A stretch of 64,000 nt of DNA from an uncultured Caulobacter sp. (lineage in GTDB: Bacteria > Pseudomonadota > Alphaproteobacteria > Caulobacterales > Caulobacteraceae): contig NZ_CAMQSF010000001.1 in assembly GCF_947036865.1 (NCBI RefSeq), positions 1 through 64,000 on the forward strand, given 5' to 3'. Positions within the stretch are counted from its first letter, which is position 1. The number at the start of each line of letters is the position of its first letter. The position numbers and the translations under genes are program-made. This document shows positions 18,001 to 26,658 of this stretch, piece by piece. The notes under the pieces were generated by a model. It was not told the origin of the DNA. It saw only the letters and a list, made by a program, of their open reading frames with translations, and made no database searches.

Positions 18001-18101
18001 CCGACGCCACCCGTTCGGAGTACGAGAACGATCCGATGCTGCCGCGTCGCATCGACTATGACGGCCGCACCTATCAGGTGACCCTGCGCGCCAAGTTCTA
18101 G
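15006..18101 (+). CDS. TonB-dependent outer-membrane receptor
   Basis: This 1031-residue protein has a signal peptide (to about residue 30, SAQAQ). A TonB-box-like VDTVVVTGF and a plug domain follow (LNVGEAIQRIPGIQINREADS, ISLRGLPGTFARTTLNG, and the IFTAINVIKSPSASNLAGGLSGNIDL core). A long beta-barrel runs to a terminal aromatic strand ending RAKF. It imports a ligand through the outer membrane using TonB energy. The length of about 1000 residues and a LacI-type site upstream fit the sugar-type receptors abundant in Caulobacter, but the ligand is not readable. ATG 15006 is preceded by a GGGGGAGG Shine-Dalgarno. A strong terminator follows. Confidence 0.92.
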   Translation: MIQAHKTFVLRAALMASCAALAIGASAQAQTSAPSEKADTQTVDTVVVTGFRQAYANAISTKRETLEISDGISSDGLGRFPDLNVGEAIQRIPGIQINREADSRNATISLRGLPGTFARTTLNGGAFADPILNGSTPLGAFNSDIFTAINVIKSPSASNLAGGLSGNIDLRINPALARKDGGFAKLSYEYNSLGKLGSPLTSIGYNKHLTDDFAVFGVVAWKDEKFRRDSITVNSWGNRLGAIQVGNQAAAGSNPVYDALIAANPGGVYYPSQTRQLVKFNRGTTLSASTGFEWRINDAWKFGANAFITKRNLKDATNNLLYIDAGPGNGTNTALAATSAVAKITDIGTPYIVHTPNGDRAYINKFSAANINTFDSVRSEPAKNQTWAINPTLEFKNDEWKATANLTISKAQAQANQIEFDVVQNPYRNLGPAGLNGITAAVSLGGTDLSNYTAVLTTPHATHLPTGGFVIPATATATTQAGAVMPGQAATVAGDKFGITGTSGNADNVLDAFQLDFDRSLDVSIFANLQFGGRAEHNKFTSSGSRNSALGANTQNITPDMAAPLSYASDFFGGKAAGATSNWMNVDIDRILKTITPVNTNLRTATNPNGLPDQFLLGAPGVFLTPYGVVNNYTDGNYWNNNFSNQNDVYSAYLTAKFKTELFNVPVRGTVGTRYESTKQKIVALNCKNCTTALSSQAGAINHSLTTSTRKNSFNYWLPSAIVVADLRNDLVLRAAAYRTYVRPQPRDNVPTTFVQVPVDVNPPTDPVYTVTLGATDIKPYTANSYDLSLEWYNRPGGLISVAAYRKDIQGYIGPITDQSVLCPASGKIDGLDVDLGTLTIDNSGGTPKCISSNKFVGAGGVLKNAQVNISGKTNQNPMKVTGFEFNIQQNFDFLPGFWKNFGGAFNYSYTKIDGKDTAGNAITLPSVSKNNLNVIGYYEAKWGGIRLVYNWRDKYDLAAGNSFVGDARTVKARSQLDASASYKLTETMTVSVDAFNLTDATRSEYENDPMLPRRIDYDGRTYQVTLRAKF

Positions 18102-18126
18102 GCGCGGTTCATACCCCCTCCCCTGC

Positions 18127-18160
18127 GGGGCCGGAGCCAAGGCTTCGGCCCCTTTTTCTT
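18127..18160 (+). terminator. Intrinsic terminator after TonB receptor
   Basis: GGGGCCGGAGCC (18127-18138) pairs with GGCTTCGGCCCC (18141-18152) across an AA loop with one G-T pair, followed directly by TTTTTCTT. This is a canonical intrinsic terminator 25 bp after the stop. Confidence 0.9.
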
Positions 18161-18165
18161 GCGGA

Positions 18166-18504
18166 CTATCCCTTCAGCGACCTCAGCGCCTGTTCGTGGG
18201 CATAGGCGGCGATATCCATCAGCGCCGCGTCCAGCGCCGTACGCACGGCGTCCAGGCTTTCCTGGCCCGTCTCGCAGCGCTCGCAGACCTCGCCCAGCGC
18301 AAAGGCCCCCACGCCGCGCGCCGCGCCCTTGACCGTGTGGACCGCGTCCCTCCAGCCGGGATGGCCGGGATCCAGCATCGGAGTCCACAGCGCGGCCTGC
18401 TCGCGGAACAGCGCCAGCACCTCGTCGACGACCCCGGAATCGCCGGCCGCGAACCCTTCCAGATAGGCGAAATCCACGGCGCCGCTGATATCTCGTCTAG
18501 CCAT
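18166..18504 (-). CDS. Stand-alone histidine phosphotransfer (Hpt) protein
   Basis: This 112-residue helical protein has the Hpt signature DAVHTVKGAARGVGA with acceptor His56. It has no kinase or receiver domain, so it should shuttle phosphate between a hybrid kinase and a response regulator. ATG 18502-18504 is chosen because the helix bundle starts just after it; longer frames read across the tRNA. The partner is unknown: no hybrid kinase is nearby, and PleC in this window transfers directly to receivers. It lies head-to-head with the tRNA-Lys gene, 84 bp away. Confidence 0.85.
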   Translation of the reverse strand: MARRDISGAVDFAYLEGFAAGDSGVVDEVLALFREQAALWTPMLDPGHPGWRDAVHTVKGAARGVGAFALGEVCERCETGQESLDAVRTALDAALMDIAAYAHEQALRSLKG

Positions 18505-18588
18505 GAAAAAAGCGCTTGCGCTCCCAAAATCATTGCGTATGTTCCGCGCCTCGCCGCCGGGGCTCGCAAGTGCTTCGGAACCGCGAAT

Positions 18589-18664
<76 letters not shown>

Positions 18665-18848
18665 TTCTCTAATATTTTCCGGGTTCTAGCGATTTCCCCC
18701 TCGGGGGACTTGCCTGCGGCGGAACGCGTTTTCGCGGGCGGTCCGCCGCCATCCGCGCCGTCCCCGCGCGGCCCCTTCCCACGAAAGCGCTTGAGGCCTC
18801 GGCGGGCTCTATCTAACAAGTGTTTGATAGGGATCGATGGAGCCAGCC

Positions 18849-20047
<1,199 letters not shown>

Positions 20048-20048
<1 letters not shown>

Positions 20049-21211
20049 TGTCGCTGGCCGATCCGGAGCTGATCGAAGCGCTGCGCCAGACGGTGCGGGC
20101 CCTCTGTCGCGACTTCCCGCCGGCCTATTGGCGCGCCCTGGATGGCGAGAAGGCCTATCCGACCGACTTCGTGGCGGCGATGACCAAGGCCGGTCTGCTG
20201 GGCGTGCTGATCCCCGAATCCTATGGCGGCGGCGGCCTCGGCCTGACCGCGGCGGCGGCGATCCTGGAGGAGGTCCACGCCAGCGGCGGCAACGCCGCGG
20301 CGCTGCACGCCCAGATGTACACCATGGGCACGGTCCTGCGGCACGGCTCGCCGGCGCAGAAGGAAGCCTGGCTGCCGCAGATCGCCGACGGCTCGATCCG
20401 CTTGCAGGCCTTCGGTGTCACCGAGCCCACGGCCGGCACCGACACCACGTCGATCTCGACCTTCGCCCGCCGCGAGGGGGATGCCTACGTCGTCAACGGC
20501 CAGAAGGTCTGGACCAGCCGCGCCGAGCACTCGGACCTGATGGTCCTGCTGGCCCGCACGACGCCCAAGGACCAGGTCGCGCGCAAGAGCGACGGGCTGT
20601 CGGTCTTTCTGGTCGACATGCGCGAGGCCAAGGGGCGCGGCCTGACGATCAAGCCGATCGCCACCATGCTGAACCACGCCACGACCGAGGTGTTCTTCGA
20701 CAACCTCGTCATCCCCGCCGACAGCCTGATCGGCGAGGAAGGCAAGGGCTTCCGCTACATCCTGGACGGCATGAACGCCGAGCGGATCCTGATCGGGGCG
20801 GAATGCCTGGGCGACGCGGCCTGGCTGATCGGCAAGGCGCGCGACTACGCCAATGGCCGCGTGGTGTTCGGGCGGCCGATCGGCCAGAACCAGGGCGTGC
20901 AGTTCCCGATCGCCCGCGCCTACGCCCAGACCCACGCCGCGCGGCTGACGATCCATGACGCCGCCGCCCGCTACGATCGCGGCGAGCCCTGCGGCGAGCA
21001 GGCCAATATAGGCAAGATGCTGGCCTCGGAGGCCTCGTGGGCCGCCGCCGACATGTGCCTGCAGACCCACGGCGGCTTCGGCTTCGCCGAGGAGTACGAC
21101 ATCGAGCGCAAGTTCCGCGAGACGCGGCTCTATCAGGTGGCCCCGATCTCGACGAACCTGATCCTGGCCTATGTGGCCGAGCACGTGCTGGGCCTGCCGA
21201 GGTCCTATTGA
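20048..21211 (+). CDS. Acyl-CoA dehydrogenase
   Basis: This 387-residue protein shows the acyl-CoA dehydrogenase order: N-terminal helices (LLGVLIPESYGGGGLGLT), the FAD/substrate strand region (FGVTEPTAGTDTTSI, with WTSRAEHSD), and a C-terminal helical domain ending QTHGGFGFAEEYDIERKFRETRLYQVAPISTNLIL. It oxidises an acyl-CoA to the enoyl-CoA with FAD, passing electrons to ETF. The chain specificity is not clear. It starts with GTG at 20048, sharing one base with the thiolase stop (TAGTG), and its TGA shares one base with the next ATG (TGATG), so all three genes are coupled. Confidence 0.9.
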
Positions 21212-21999
21212 TGGACGGTTGGGTCGGGCGTCAGCGGAGACGGACAGCCGTCCTGGCGGAGACCGACCTGGCGCGGCTGGCGGCGGTGCTCGACCGGCCA
21301 ACCCCGTCGGAGGTCCCGCCGGCGTGGCACTGGGCGTGCCTCGCCGAGCCCGTGGCCCGCGCCGACCTGGGTCCCGACGGCCACCCGCGACGCGGCCTCT
21401 TCCTGCCGCCGATCGAAGCCCCCCGGCGAATGTTCGCGGCCGCCGAGATGCGGTTCCTCGGCCCCCTGCGCCCCGGCCAGGACACCGAGCTCATCGAGAC
21501 GATCGCGGGCGTCGAGGAAAAGGCCGGCGCCAGCGGGCCGCTGACCTTCGTGACGCTGGAGCGCGTCTATAGCCAGGCCGGCGCGGCTCGGGTGACCGAA
21601 CGCCAGACGATCGTCTACACCGCCGCCCCGCCCGCGCCTCGGGCGCCCGACGGCGAAGCCCCGCCCGCCGCCGACTGGAGCGTCGAGACCGCGACCGATC
21701 CGGTGCTGCTCTTCGCCTTCTCGGCGGCGACCGCCAATAGCCACCGCATCCACTACGACCTCGACCATGCGACGAAGATCGAGGGCTATCCGGGTCTGGT
21801 CGTGCACGGGCCGCTGATCGCGCTGCTGCTGCTCGGGGCCATGCCGGCAAGGCCGCTGACGGGCTTCTCGTTCCGGGCTCTCAAGCCCGCCTTCGCGGAC
21901 GAGACGATCACCGCGCGGGGGCGGATGGTCAACGGCGGCGCCGAGCTCTGGGCGGAGGCCGGCGGCGCGGTGCTGATGAGGGCGCGCGCGACGTTTTAG
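21211..21999 (+). CDS. MaoC-like / FAS1-type hot-dog acyl-CoA hydratase
   Basis: This 262-residue protein has two hot-dog halves. The first contains PRRMFAAAEMRFLGPLRPGQDTEL. The second contains the hydratase-2 pattern FSAATANSHRIHYDLDHATKIEGYPGLVVHGPLIA with the likely catalytic Asp/His pair. This layout is shared with mesaconyl-C4-CoA hydratase and HTD2-type 3-hydroxyacyl dehydratases. With the upstream dehydrogenase and thiolase it would hydrate the enoyl-CoA formed by the former. No CoA ligase or CoA-transferase is present next to it. It is the last gene of the three-gene operon; two hairpins follow. Confidence 0.82.
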   Translation: MDGWVGRQRRRTAVLAETDLARLAAVLDRPTPSEVPPAWHWACLAEPVARADLGPDGHPRRGLFLPPIEAPRRMFAAAEMRFLGPLRPGQDTELIETIAGVEEKAGASGPLTFVTLERVYSQAGAARVTERQTIVYTAAPPAPRAPDGEAPPAADWSVETATDPVLLFAFSAATANSHRIHYDLDHATKIEGYPGLVVHGPLIALLLLGAMPARPLTGFSFRALKPAFADETITARGRMVNGGAELWAEAGGAVLMRARATF

Positions 22000-22107
22000 A
22001 GCGTGATAGCCGAAAGTGTGCGCGGTTTCGGCGGCGAGCACGCTCTAAATGTTAGAAAGCGAGCCTGTTTATCTGTTTCGAATGATCCATTCGAAACAGA
22101 CAGGCTC
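21995..22107. terminator. Two long hairpins between convergent operons
   Basis: Hairpin 1 has arms TTTAGAGCGTG (21995-22005) and CACGCTCTAAA (22039-22049), with a nested GCCGAAA/TTTCGGC pair; its left arm covers the hydratase stop codon. Hairpin 2 has a 12-bp stem CTGTTTCGAATG/CATTCGAAACAG (22073-22084 and 22088-22099) with an ATC loop, extended by GAGCCTGT/ACAGGCTC with a 4-base bulge. Both could terminate either convergent transcript. They have the look of dispersed elements. Confidence 0.65.
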
Positions 22108-22116
22108 TAGCGCCCC

Positions 22117-24507
22117 TTATTCCTCCAGGGTCGAGGTATCGAAGCCGTGATACAGCGACAGGAACCGGAACGGATGACCGGGTACATACTCGCTGAACAT
22201 CACGTTGTTGATGTCGCTGAACGTATCGAAAGTGCCGATCCGCGCGTCGGGCGCATGGAGGGCCAGATGATATCGGGCCAGGTTCAGAGCGACCTGGTCG
22301 ATCCAGCGGGTGACGCGCTCGCGGCTTAGGCGGTCGTCGAGATAGGCCCGCAGCCAGCGCAACAGGACCGCCGTGGCCGGGGTGGGCCGGGCCAGCAGCA
22401 GATTGGCCGTGATGCGCGAGCCGGCCTGATAGTTGCGGTCGTTCTCGTTGAGCACCAGATCGGCGTCGCGCCACTGGTCCAGCAGGTCGGCGACGCCACG
22501 CTGCAGCAAGAGGTCGATGTCGGACACGAACACCGGCCGCCCCAGCAGGTCGAGCAGCGCGCCCAGGCGCTGGAATCGCACCGACTGGTAGTGGGCGACG
22601 GGGATGGCGATCAGGCCCTTCGGCGGCGCCTCGAAGCACTTCGTGGTGACGCCGGCGGCGTCGAACCGGTCCCCGGTGAAGACCACGCGCGGATCGTCGA
22701 TCCGCACCGTCGCCGCCGCCTCGGCCAGGCGCTCGGCCCCGCCGATGACGTGGATCACCACCAGGAACGGCACGTCGCCGTGCTTGATCACCGACAGGGC
22801 CAGCCAGCGGGCATAGAGCTCGACATAGCGCGCGTCGGCGGCGGCGAAGAACACCGCCTGGACGCCGAGGGCGTCGGCATGCGCCTTCAGGCCTTCCTCG
22901 TCGAGGGTCCGGCCGTCGCCAGTCAGGAAAACCCGCGGACCGTCATCGACGGCCGGCGGCGTGGGCGCGCCGAGCCTGGCGTTCGTCAGGGCGTCCATCA
23001 CGACGCCGTAATGCACCACCCAGTCGTTCCACTCGTCGCTGGGCGACCGAACGTCCATCGCCCCGGCCTCGGCCAGCAGGGTCTCGAACAGCGCCAGCCG
23101 CTCTTGGGTCGGGGGCTGGCAGAGGATCAGGCTGACGGCGTCGTGGTAGTATTTCATCCGCCCCAGCGGATGCAGGCCCGCGCTCGGGTCGCGCGCCTTG
23201 TCGATGGCCTCGGCCAGTTCGGCCGCGATGTCGATCTCAGGTTCCGGCGGGGCGACGTAGGCGCCGCCAAAGAACCCGGTGAGCAGGCGCGTCAGGTCCG
23301 GGCTGGGCGGCAAGGCGCCCTCCCCGCCCAGGATCTCGAAGGCCAGCCCGCCCCGCCAGCCGACCTGCAATTCGAACCGCTCGGGCGCCTGCTCCCAGGC
23401 CGCCTCGTCGGGCAAGGTCAGGTGCTCGACCTGCGGCGTCTTCGGCGCCAGCACGAGGGCTTCGTCCCGGTGGTCCGCGCCCCAGCGGTGATGGGCGAAG
23501 CCGCGATGGGCGCCCTCCAGCCGCAGCATCTCCAGATAGCGTGACGGCGTGGTGATCCAGCCCGCCTCGGCCAATAGCGGCAGGCGCTCCAGCAGCACCG
23601 ACGGCCGCGCCAGGGTCTGCACGACGTGCGGCGCGACGACATAGTCGAACCGTCCCTCGCGGCCCACCCGGGCGAGCAGGGGGCGATAGGTCTCGGGATC
23701 GCAAAGGTCGGCGTCGGGCCCGCCCAGGACCGCGTCGCGCAGATCCTCGGGCCAGCCCGGCGGACCGCCGCCGATCAGCAGCACGCGGCAGGCGGGGTTC
23801 TGGCTCTTGCGCTTGCGCAGGTGCTGGACGATGCCGCCCAGGTCGTGCAGCGGCGCCAGCCGTCCCAACTGCGAGGGCCGCGCCGAGCGGCGCTTGAACA
23901 GCAGGTCCATCTGCAGGACGCCGTCTTCTCGCACCTCCGGCAGGCGGTGAATCTCGGTGATCGCCGCCGGCGCGAAGCCCATGGCCGACAGCTCGCTCAG
24001 GACCGCCTCGGCCTGGGGCGCGCCGACGTTGAACTCGACGAGCGAGATCTCGACCAGGATGTAGTCGGCCTGGCGCAGCACGGCCTGGCCGCCGCGCAGG
24101 ATGTCCAGCTCCGAGCCCTGGGTGTCGATCTTGACGAAGTCGAAGCGGCGGCCGGCGAACAGATCGTCGATCCGCGCCGTCGGCACCGTGCGCCGCGTGA
24201 CCAATTCGTCGCTGAAATAGTCGGAGTTCTCGCGATAGAGCGAGGCGCCGGTCGAGACCAGCCAGCCTTCGCTCAGAAACAGCTCGGCCTCGCCGTTGAC
24301 GTCCGAGGCGGCCAGCATGTGGCGCTCGTAGGGCAGCTTGGCGAGCTCGGGTTCGCAGTACGGGTTGGGCTCGATCAGCGTCGGGACGCAGTCGGGGAAG
24401 ACCTGCAGGAACCCGTGGGTGAAGCCGCCGCCGTTGGCCCCGATGTCCAGCAGGGTGCGGGGCCCGTAGCCGTCGAGCCTCAGCGCCTCCAGCTGCGGAC
24501 GATTCAC
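22117..24507 (-). CDS. FkbM methyltransferase fused to a glycosyltransferase-like region
   Basis: This 796-residue protein has two or more parts. Residues 1 to about 210 are an FkbM-type SAM methyltransferase: LLDIGANGGGFTHGF, IEPNPYCEPEL, ARIDDLFAGRRFDFVKIDTQGSELDIL. The middle (about 210-450) is unassigned and contains a degenerate second Rossmann-like segment (ACRVLLIGGGPPGWPEDL). The last 250 residues or so contain QSVRFQRLGALLDLLGRPVFVSDIDLLLQ, a DxD-bearing pattern seen in nucleotide-sugar transferases. GTG 24505-24507 overlaps the TGA of the upstream OGT gene by 4 bp and is preferred; a GTG at 24525 is possible. Co-translation with the OGT suggests a role in making or methylating a glycan on the same target. 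Confidence 0.75.
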   Translation of the reverse strand: MNRPQLEALRLDGYGPRTLLDIGANGGGFTHGFLQVFPDCVPTLIEPNPYCEPELAKLPYERHMLAASDVNGEAELFLSEGWLVSTGASLYRENSDYFSDELVTRRTVPTARIDDLFAGRRFDFVKIDTQGSELDILRGGQAVLRQADYILVEISLVEFNVGAPQAEAVLSELSAMGFAPAAITEIHRLPEVREDGVLQMDLLFKRRSARPSQLGRLAPLHDLGGIVQHLRKRKSQNPACRVLLIGGGPPGWPEDLRDAVLGGPDADLCDPETYRPLLARVGREGRFDYVVAPHVVQTLARPSVLLERLPLLAEAGWITTPSRYLEMLRLEGAHRGFAHHRWGADHRDEALVLAPKTPQVEHLTLPDEAAWEQAPERFELQVGWRGGLAFEILGGEGALPPSPDLTRLLTGFFGGAYVAPPEPEIDIAAELAEAIDKARDPSAGLHPLGRMKYYHDAVSLILCQPPTQERLALFETLLAEAGAMDVRSPSDEWNDWVVHYGVVMDALTNARLGAPTPPAVDDGPRVFLTGDGRTLDEEGLKAHADALGVQAVFFAAADARYVELYARWLALSVIKHGDVPFLVVIHVIGGAERLAEAAATVRIDDPRVVFTGDRFDAAGVTTKCFEAPPKGLIAIPVAHYQSVRFQRLGALLDLLGRPVFVSDIDLLLQRGVADLLDQWRDADLVLNENDRNYQAGSRITANLLLARPTPATAVLLRWLRAYLDDRLSRERVTRWIDQVALNLARYHLALHAPDARIGTFDTFSDINNVMFSEYVPGHPFRFLSLYHGFDTSTLEE

Positions 24508-26522
24508 GCCGCGCCGCCTTGCCACAGACGCCCGTCGGCCGGGATCGCCTTGACCTGATGCCGGCGCGCCAGTTCCCGCAGATAGAGCGCGTGCAGGTCG
24601 GGCTCGCCCTGCATCTCGCGATCGTCGCGGTCCAGGGCGACGCCGATCTCCAGATAGGTCTGGAGGTTGGCGAGGTTCGGCCGGGGCCGCCGGCCGGCCT
24701 GATGCTCGGCGATCATCTCGGCGTAGAGATCCTCCAGCTTGCCCGCCAGGAGGTCCATGTCGAACAGGACGCAGGTGTCGCGCTGGGCCTCAAGCTTGGC
24801 CCGCAGCGCCTGGGCGCGGGCGCGGTCGGCCCCGATCTCGACGGCCGTCTCGACATAGGCTCGGGCGCTGTCGACCACCAGCTCGGGCAACCCGGCGCTA
24901 CGCACCAGGCTGCCGCAGACGCGAGAGGCGAAGCTGCGCCCGGGCCAGGTCAGCACCGGCACGCCCATCCACAGCGCGTCGGAAGCCGTGGTGTGGGCGC
25001 CGTAGGGCGTGGTGTCGAGGAACAGGTCCGCCAGGCGATAGCGCGCCAGATGGATGGCGTTCTGCAGCTTCGGCGCGAAAACCAGCCGCATGCGGTCGAC
25101 GCCCCGCGCCTCGGCCGCGTCGCGCAGGCGGGCGTTGGTCTCGGGATTGTTGTCCAGCAGCCAGAGCACGCTGCCTGGCGTGCGCTTCAGGATCTCCATC
25201 CAGCGGTCGAAGACGTGCGGCGTGATCTTCTGCGTGCCGTTGAAGCAGCAGAACACGAAGCCGTCCTCGGGAAGGCCCGCCTCGGCTCGGCTCGGCGCGG
25301 TCTCGGCCACCTTGCGGCGGCGATCGTTGGGTTGGTAGCAGGGCAGCCGCCGCACGGCCTCGGAATAGTAGAGCTCCATGTCCTCCGGAATGATCCAGGG
25401 ATCGGCGATGATGTAGTGGTGATAGTCGCTGCCCATCGAGCCCGGATAGCCCAGCCAGTTGACCAGGATCGGCGCGGGGCGGCGCGCGAACACCGCGGTG
25501 CGGGCGTCGCGGGTGTGTCCGTTGACGTCGACCAGGATGTCGATGCCGTCGTCGACGATGCGCTGCACGGCCTCATCGTCCGACATCGGACGAATGTCGG
25601 TGAAGTGCTCCACCGCCGCCCGGATACGAGTGTTCAGGCCGTCGCTGGATTCCGGTCCGCAGTAATAGGCGAAGACCTCGACCTTGGACTTGTCGTGCAC
25701 CTCGAAGAGCTCGGCCATCAGATAGCCGACGGCGTGGTCGCGCAGGTCGGACGAGATGTAGCCGATGCGCGGCCGGCGGCCGGCGAGGTCGATCGGCGCG
25801 TCGCGGCGGTCGGCGCGGATCTGTTCGGGCGTGACCTTGGCCTCGCGTTCGATGAAGGCCGCGCCGGCGGCCAGATGCAGCAGCGGATCGTCGGCATAGG
25901 CGGCGATCGACAGCGGATTGACCCCGCGCAACAGGGTTTCGCGGCTCAGGCGCTCGTTGGGCTGCAAGGCCGGCCACTTGCACTGCGCCAGGCGGTTGGC
26001 CACCAGCTGGCCGACCACGTCCATCGCCTGGGGCTCGAGGTCCGCAGCGCGTTGCAGGGCGATCTCGGCGCGGGCCGGCTGGTGCATCTCGCCCAGCAGG
26101 CGGGCGATCTGCTTGAGGCACGTGAAGGCGTAGCCCACCCCGACGCCGCTGGCGACGACGCTGCGATTGGCGCCCGCCTCCCAGGTGGCGATCGCCTGCT
26201 CCTGCAAGCCGGCGCGCTCCTGCAAGCCGCCGAGATTGACATAGGCCGGCATGAAGTCGGGATTGATCGTCACGGCCTGTTCCAGCGAGGCGGCGGCGCC
26301 GGCGTTGTCGCCCAGGGCCGCCTGCAGGATCGAGCGATTGAACAGCGCCACGCAGAGCTGCGGATGCTCCGGGTTGAAGCGGATCCAGACCTTATAGGCC
26401 TGGTCGGCCAGGGCCGGCTGTCCGTCCTGCCCGAGCTGGGCGGCCACCGTAATGACGTCGGCCAGCGAGGCGCCCTCGGCGGTCAGCTTGCTGAGCAGAT
26501 CCAGCGTGTCGATGTCGGCCAT
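24504..26522 (-). CDS. TPR protein O-GlcNAc-transferase-like (GT41, OGT/SPINDLY type)
   Basis: This 672-residue protein has N-terminal tetratricopeptide repeats (for example LFNRSILQAALGDNAGAAAS and AYVNLGGLQERAGLQEQAIA, about residues 50-200) followed by a GT41 catalytic region. GT41 motifs are RIGYISSDLRDHAVGY (about 250), HTRDARTAVFARRPAPILVN, WLGYPGSMGSDYHHYIIADP, FCCFNGTQKITP, DTTPYGAHTTASDALWMGVPVLTWPG and FASRVCGSLVRSAGL. These enzymes add a sugar from a nucleotide donor to Ser/Thr of proteins. In Caulobacter the same TPR-GT41 layout occurs in the flagellin transferase FlmG. Its position right after a giant Ser/Thr repeat protein makes that protein the obvious candidate substrate (inference). 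Confidence 0.88.
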   Translation of the reverse strand: MADIDTLDLLSKLTAEGASLADVITVAAQLGQDGQPALADQAYKVWIRFNPEHPQLCVALFNRSILQAALGDNAGAAASLEQAVTINPDFMPAYVNLGGLQERAGLQEQAIATWEAGANRSVVASGVGVGYAFTCLKQIARLLGEMHQPARAEIALQRAADLEPQAMDVVGQLVANRLAQCKWPALQPNERLSRETLLRGVNPLSIAAYADDPLLHLAAGAAFIEREAKVTPEQIRADRRDAPIDLAGRRPRIGYISSDLRDHAVGYLMAELFEVHDKSKVEVFAYYCGPESSDGLNTRIRAAVEHFTDIRPMSDDEAVQRIVDDGIDILVDVNGHTRDARTAVFARRPAPILVNWLGYPGSMGSDYHHYIIADPWIIPEDMELYYSEAVRRLPCYQPNDRRRKVAETAPSRAEAGLPEDGFVFCCFNGTQKITPHVFDRWMEILKRTPGSVLWLLDNNPETNARLRDAAEARGVDRMRLVFAPKLQNAIHLARYRLADLFLDTTPYGAHTTASDALWMGVPVLTWPGRSFASRVCGSLVRSAGLPELVVDSARAYVETAVEIGADRARAQALRAKLEAQRDTCVLFDMDLLAGKLEDLYAEMIAEHQAGRRPRPNLANLQTYLEIGVALDRDDREMQGEPDLHALYLRELARRHQVKAIPADGRLWQGGAA

Positions 26523-26622
26523 TGTCTTCCTGGAACCGATAGGCGCGCGTGAGGGCGGCGCGAGTCAGCGCGATGAGATGATGCCATGCGGAACTTGTCT
26601 CGACCAACGGCCGAGAGGCGGT

Positions 26623-26648
26623 CCGCCGCCCGCTTCGGCGGGCGGCGG
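26623..26648 (-). terminator. Strong hairpin between octad-repeat gene and OGT gene
   Basis: A perfect 11-bp stem, CCGCCGCCCGC (26623-26633) with GCGGGCGGCGG (26638-26648), closes a TTCG loop in the 136-bp gap. It lacks a clear T-tract. It could end most repeat-gene transcripts, lower expression of the transferase genes, or act as an mRNA 3' stabiliser. Confidence 0.6.
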
Positions 26649-26658
26649 GGCCAGGGGA

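Noticed and set aside
14931-18140. Long open frame opposite the TonB receptor
   Set aside because: A shadow of the receptor's GC3-rich codons; low-complexity Arg/Val/Gly product without motifs.
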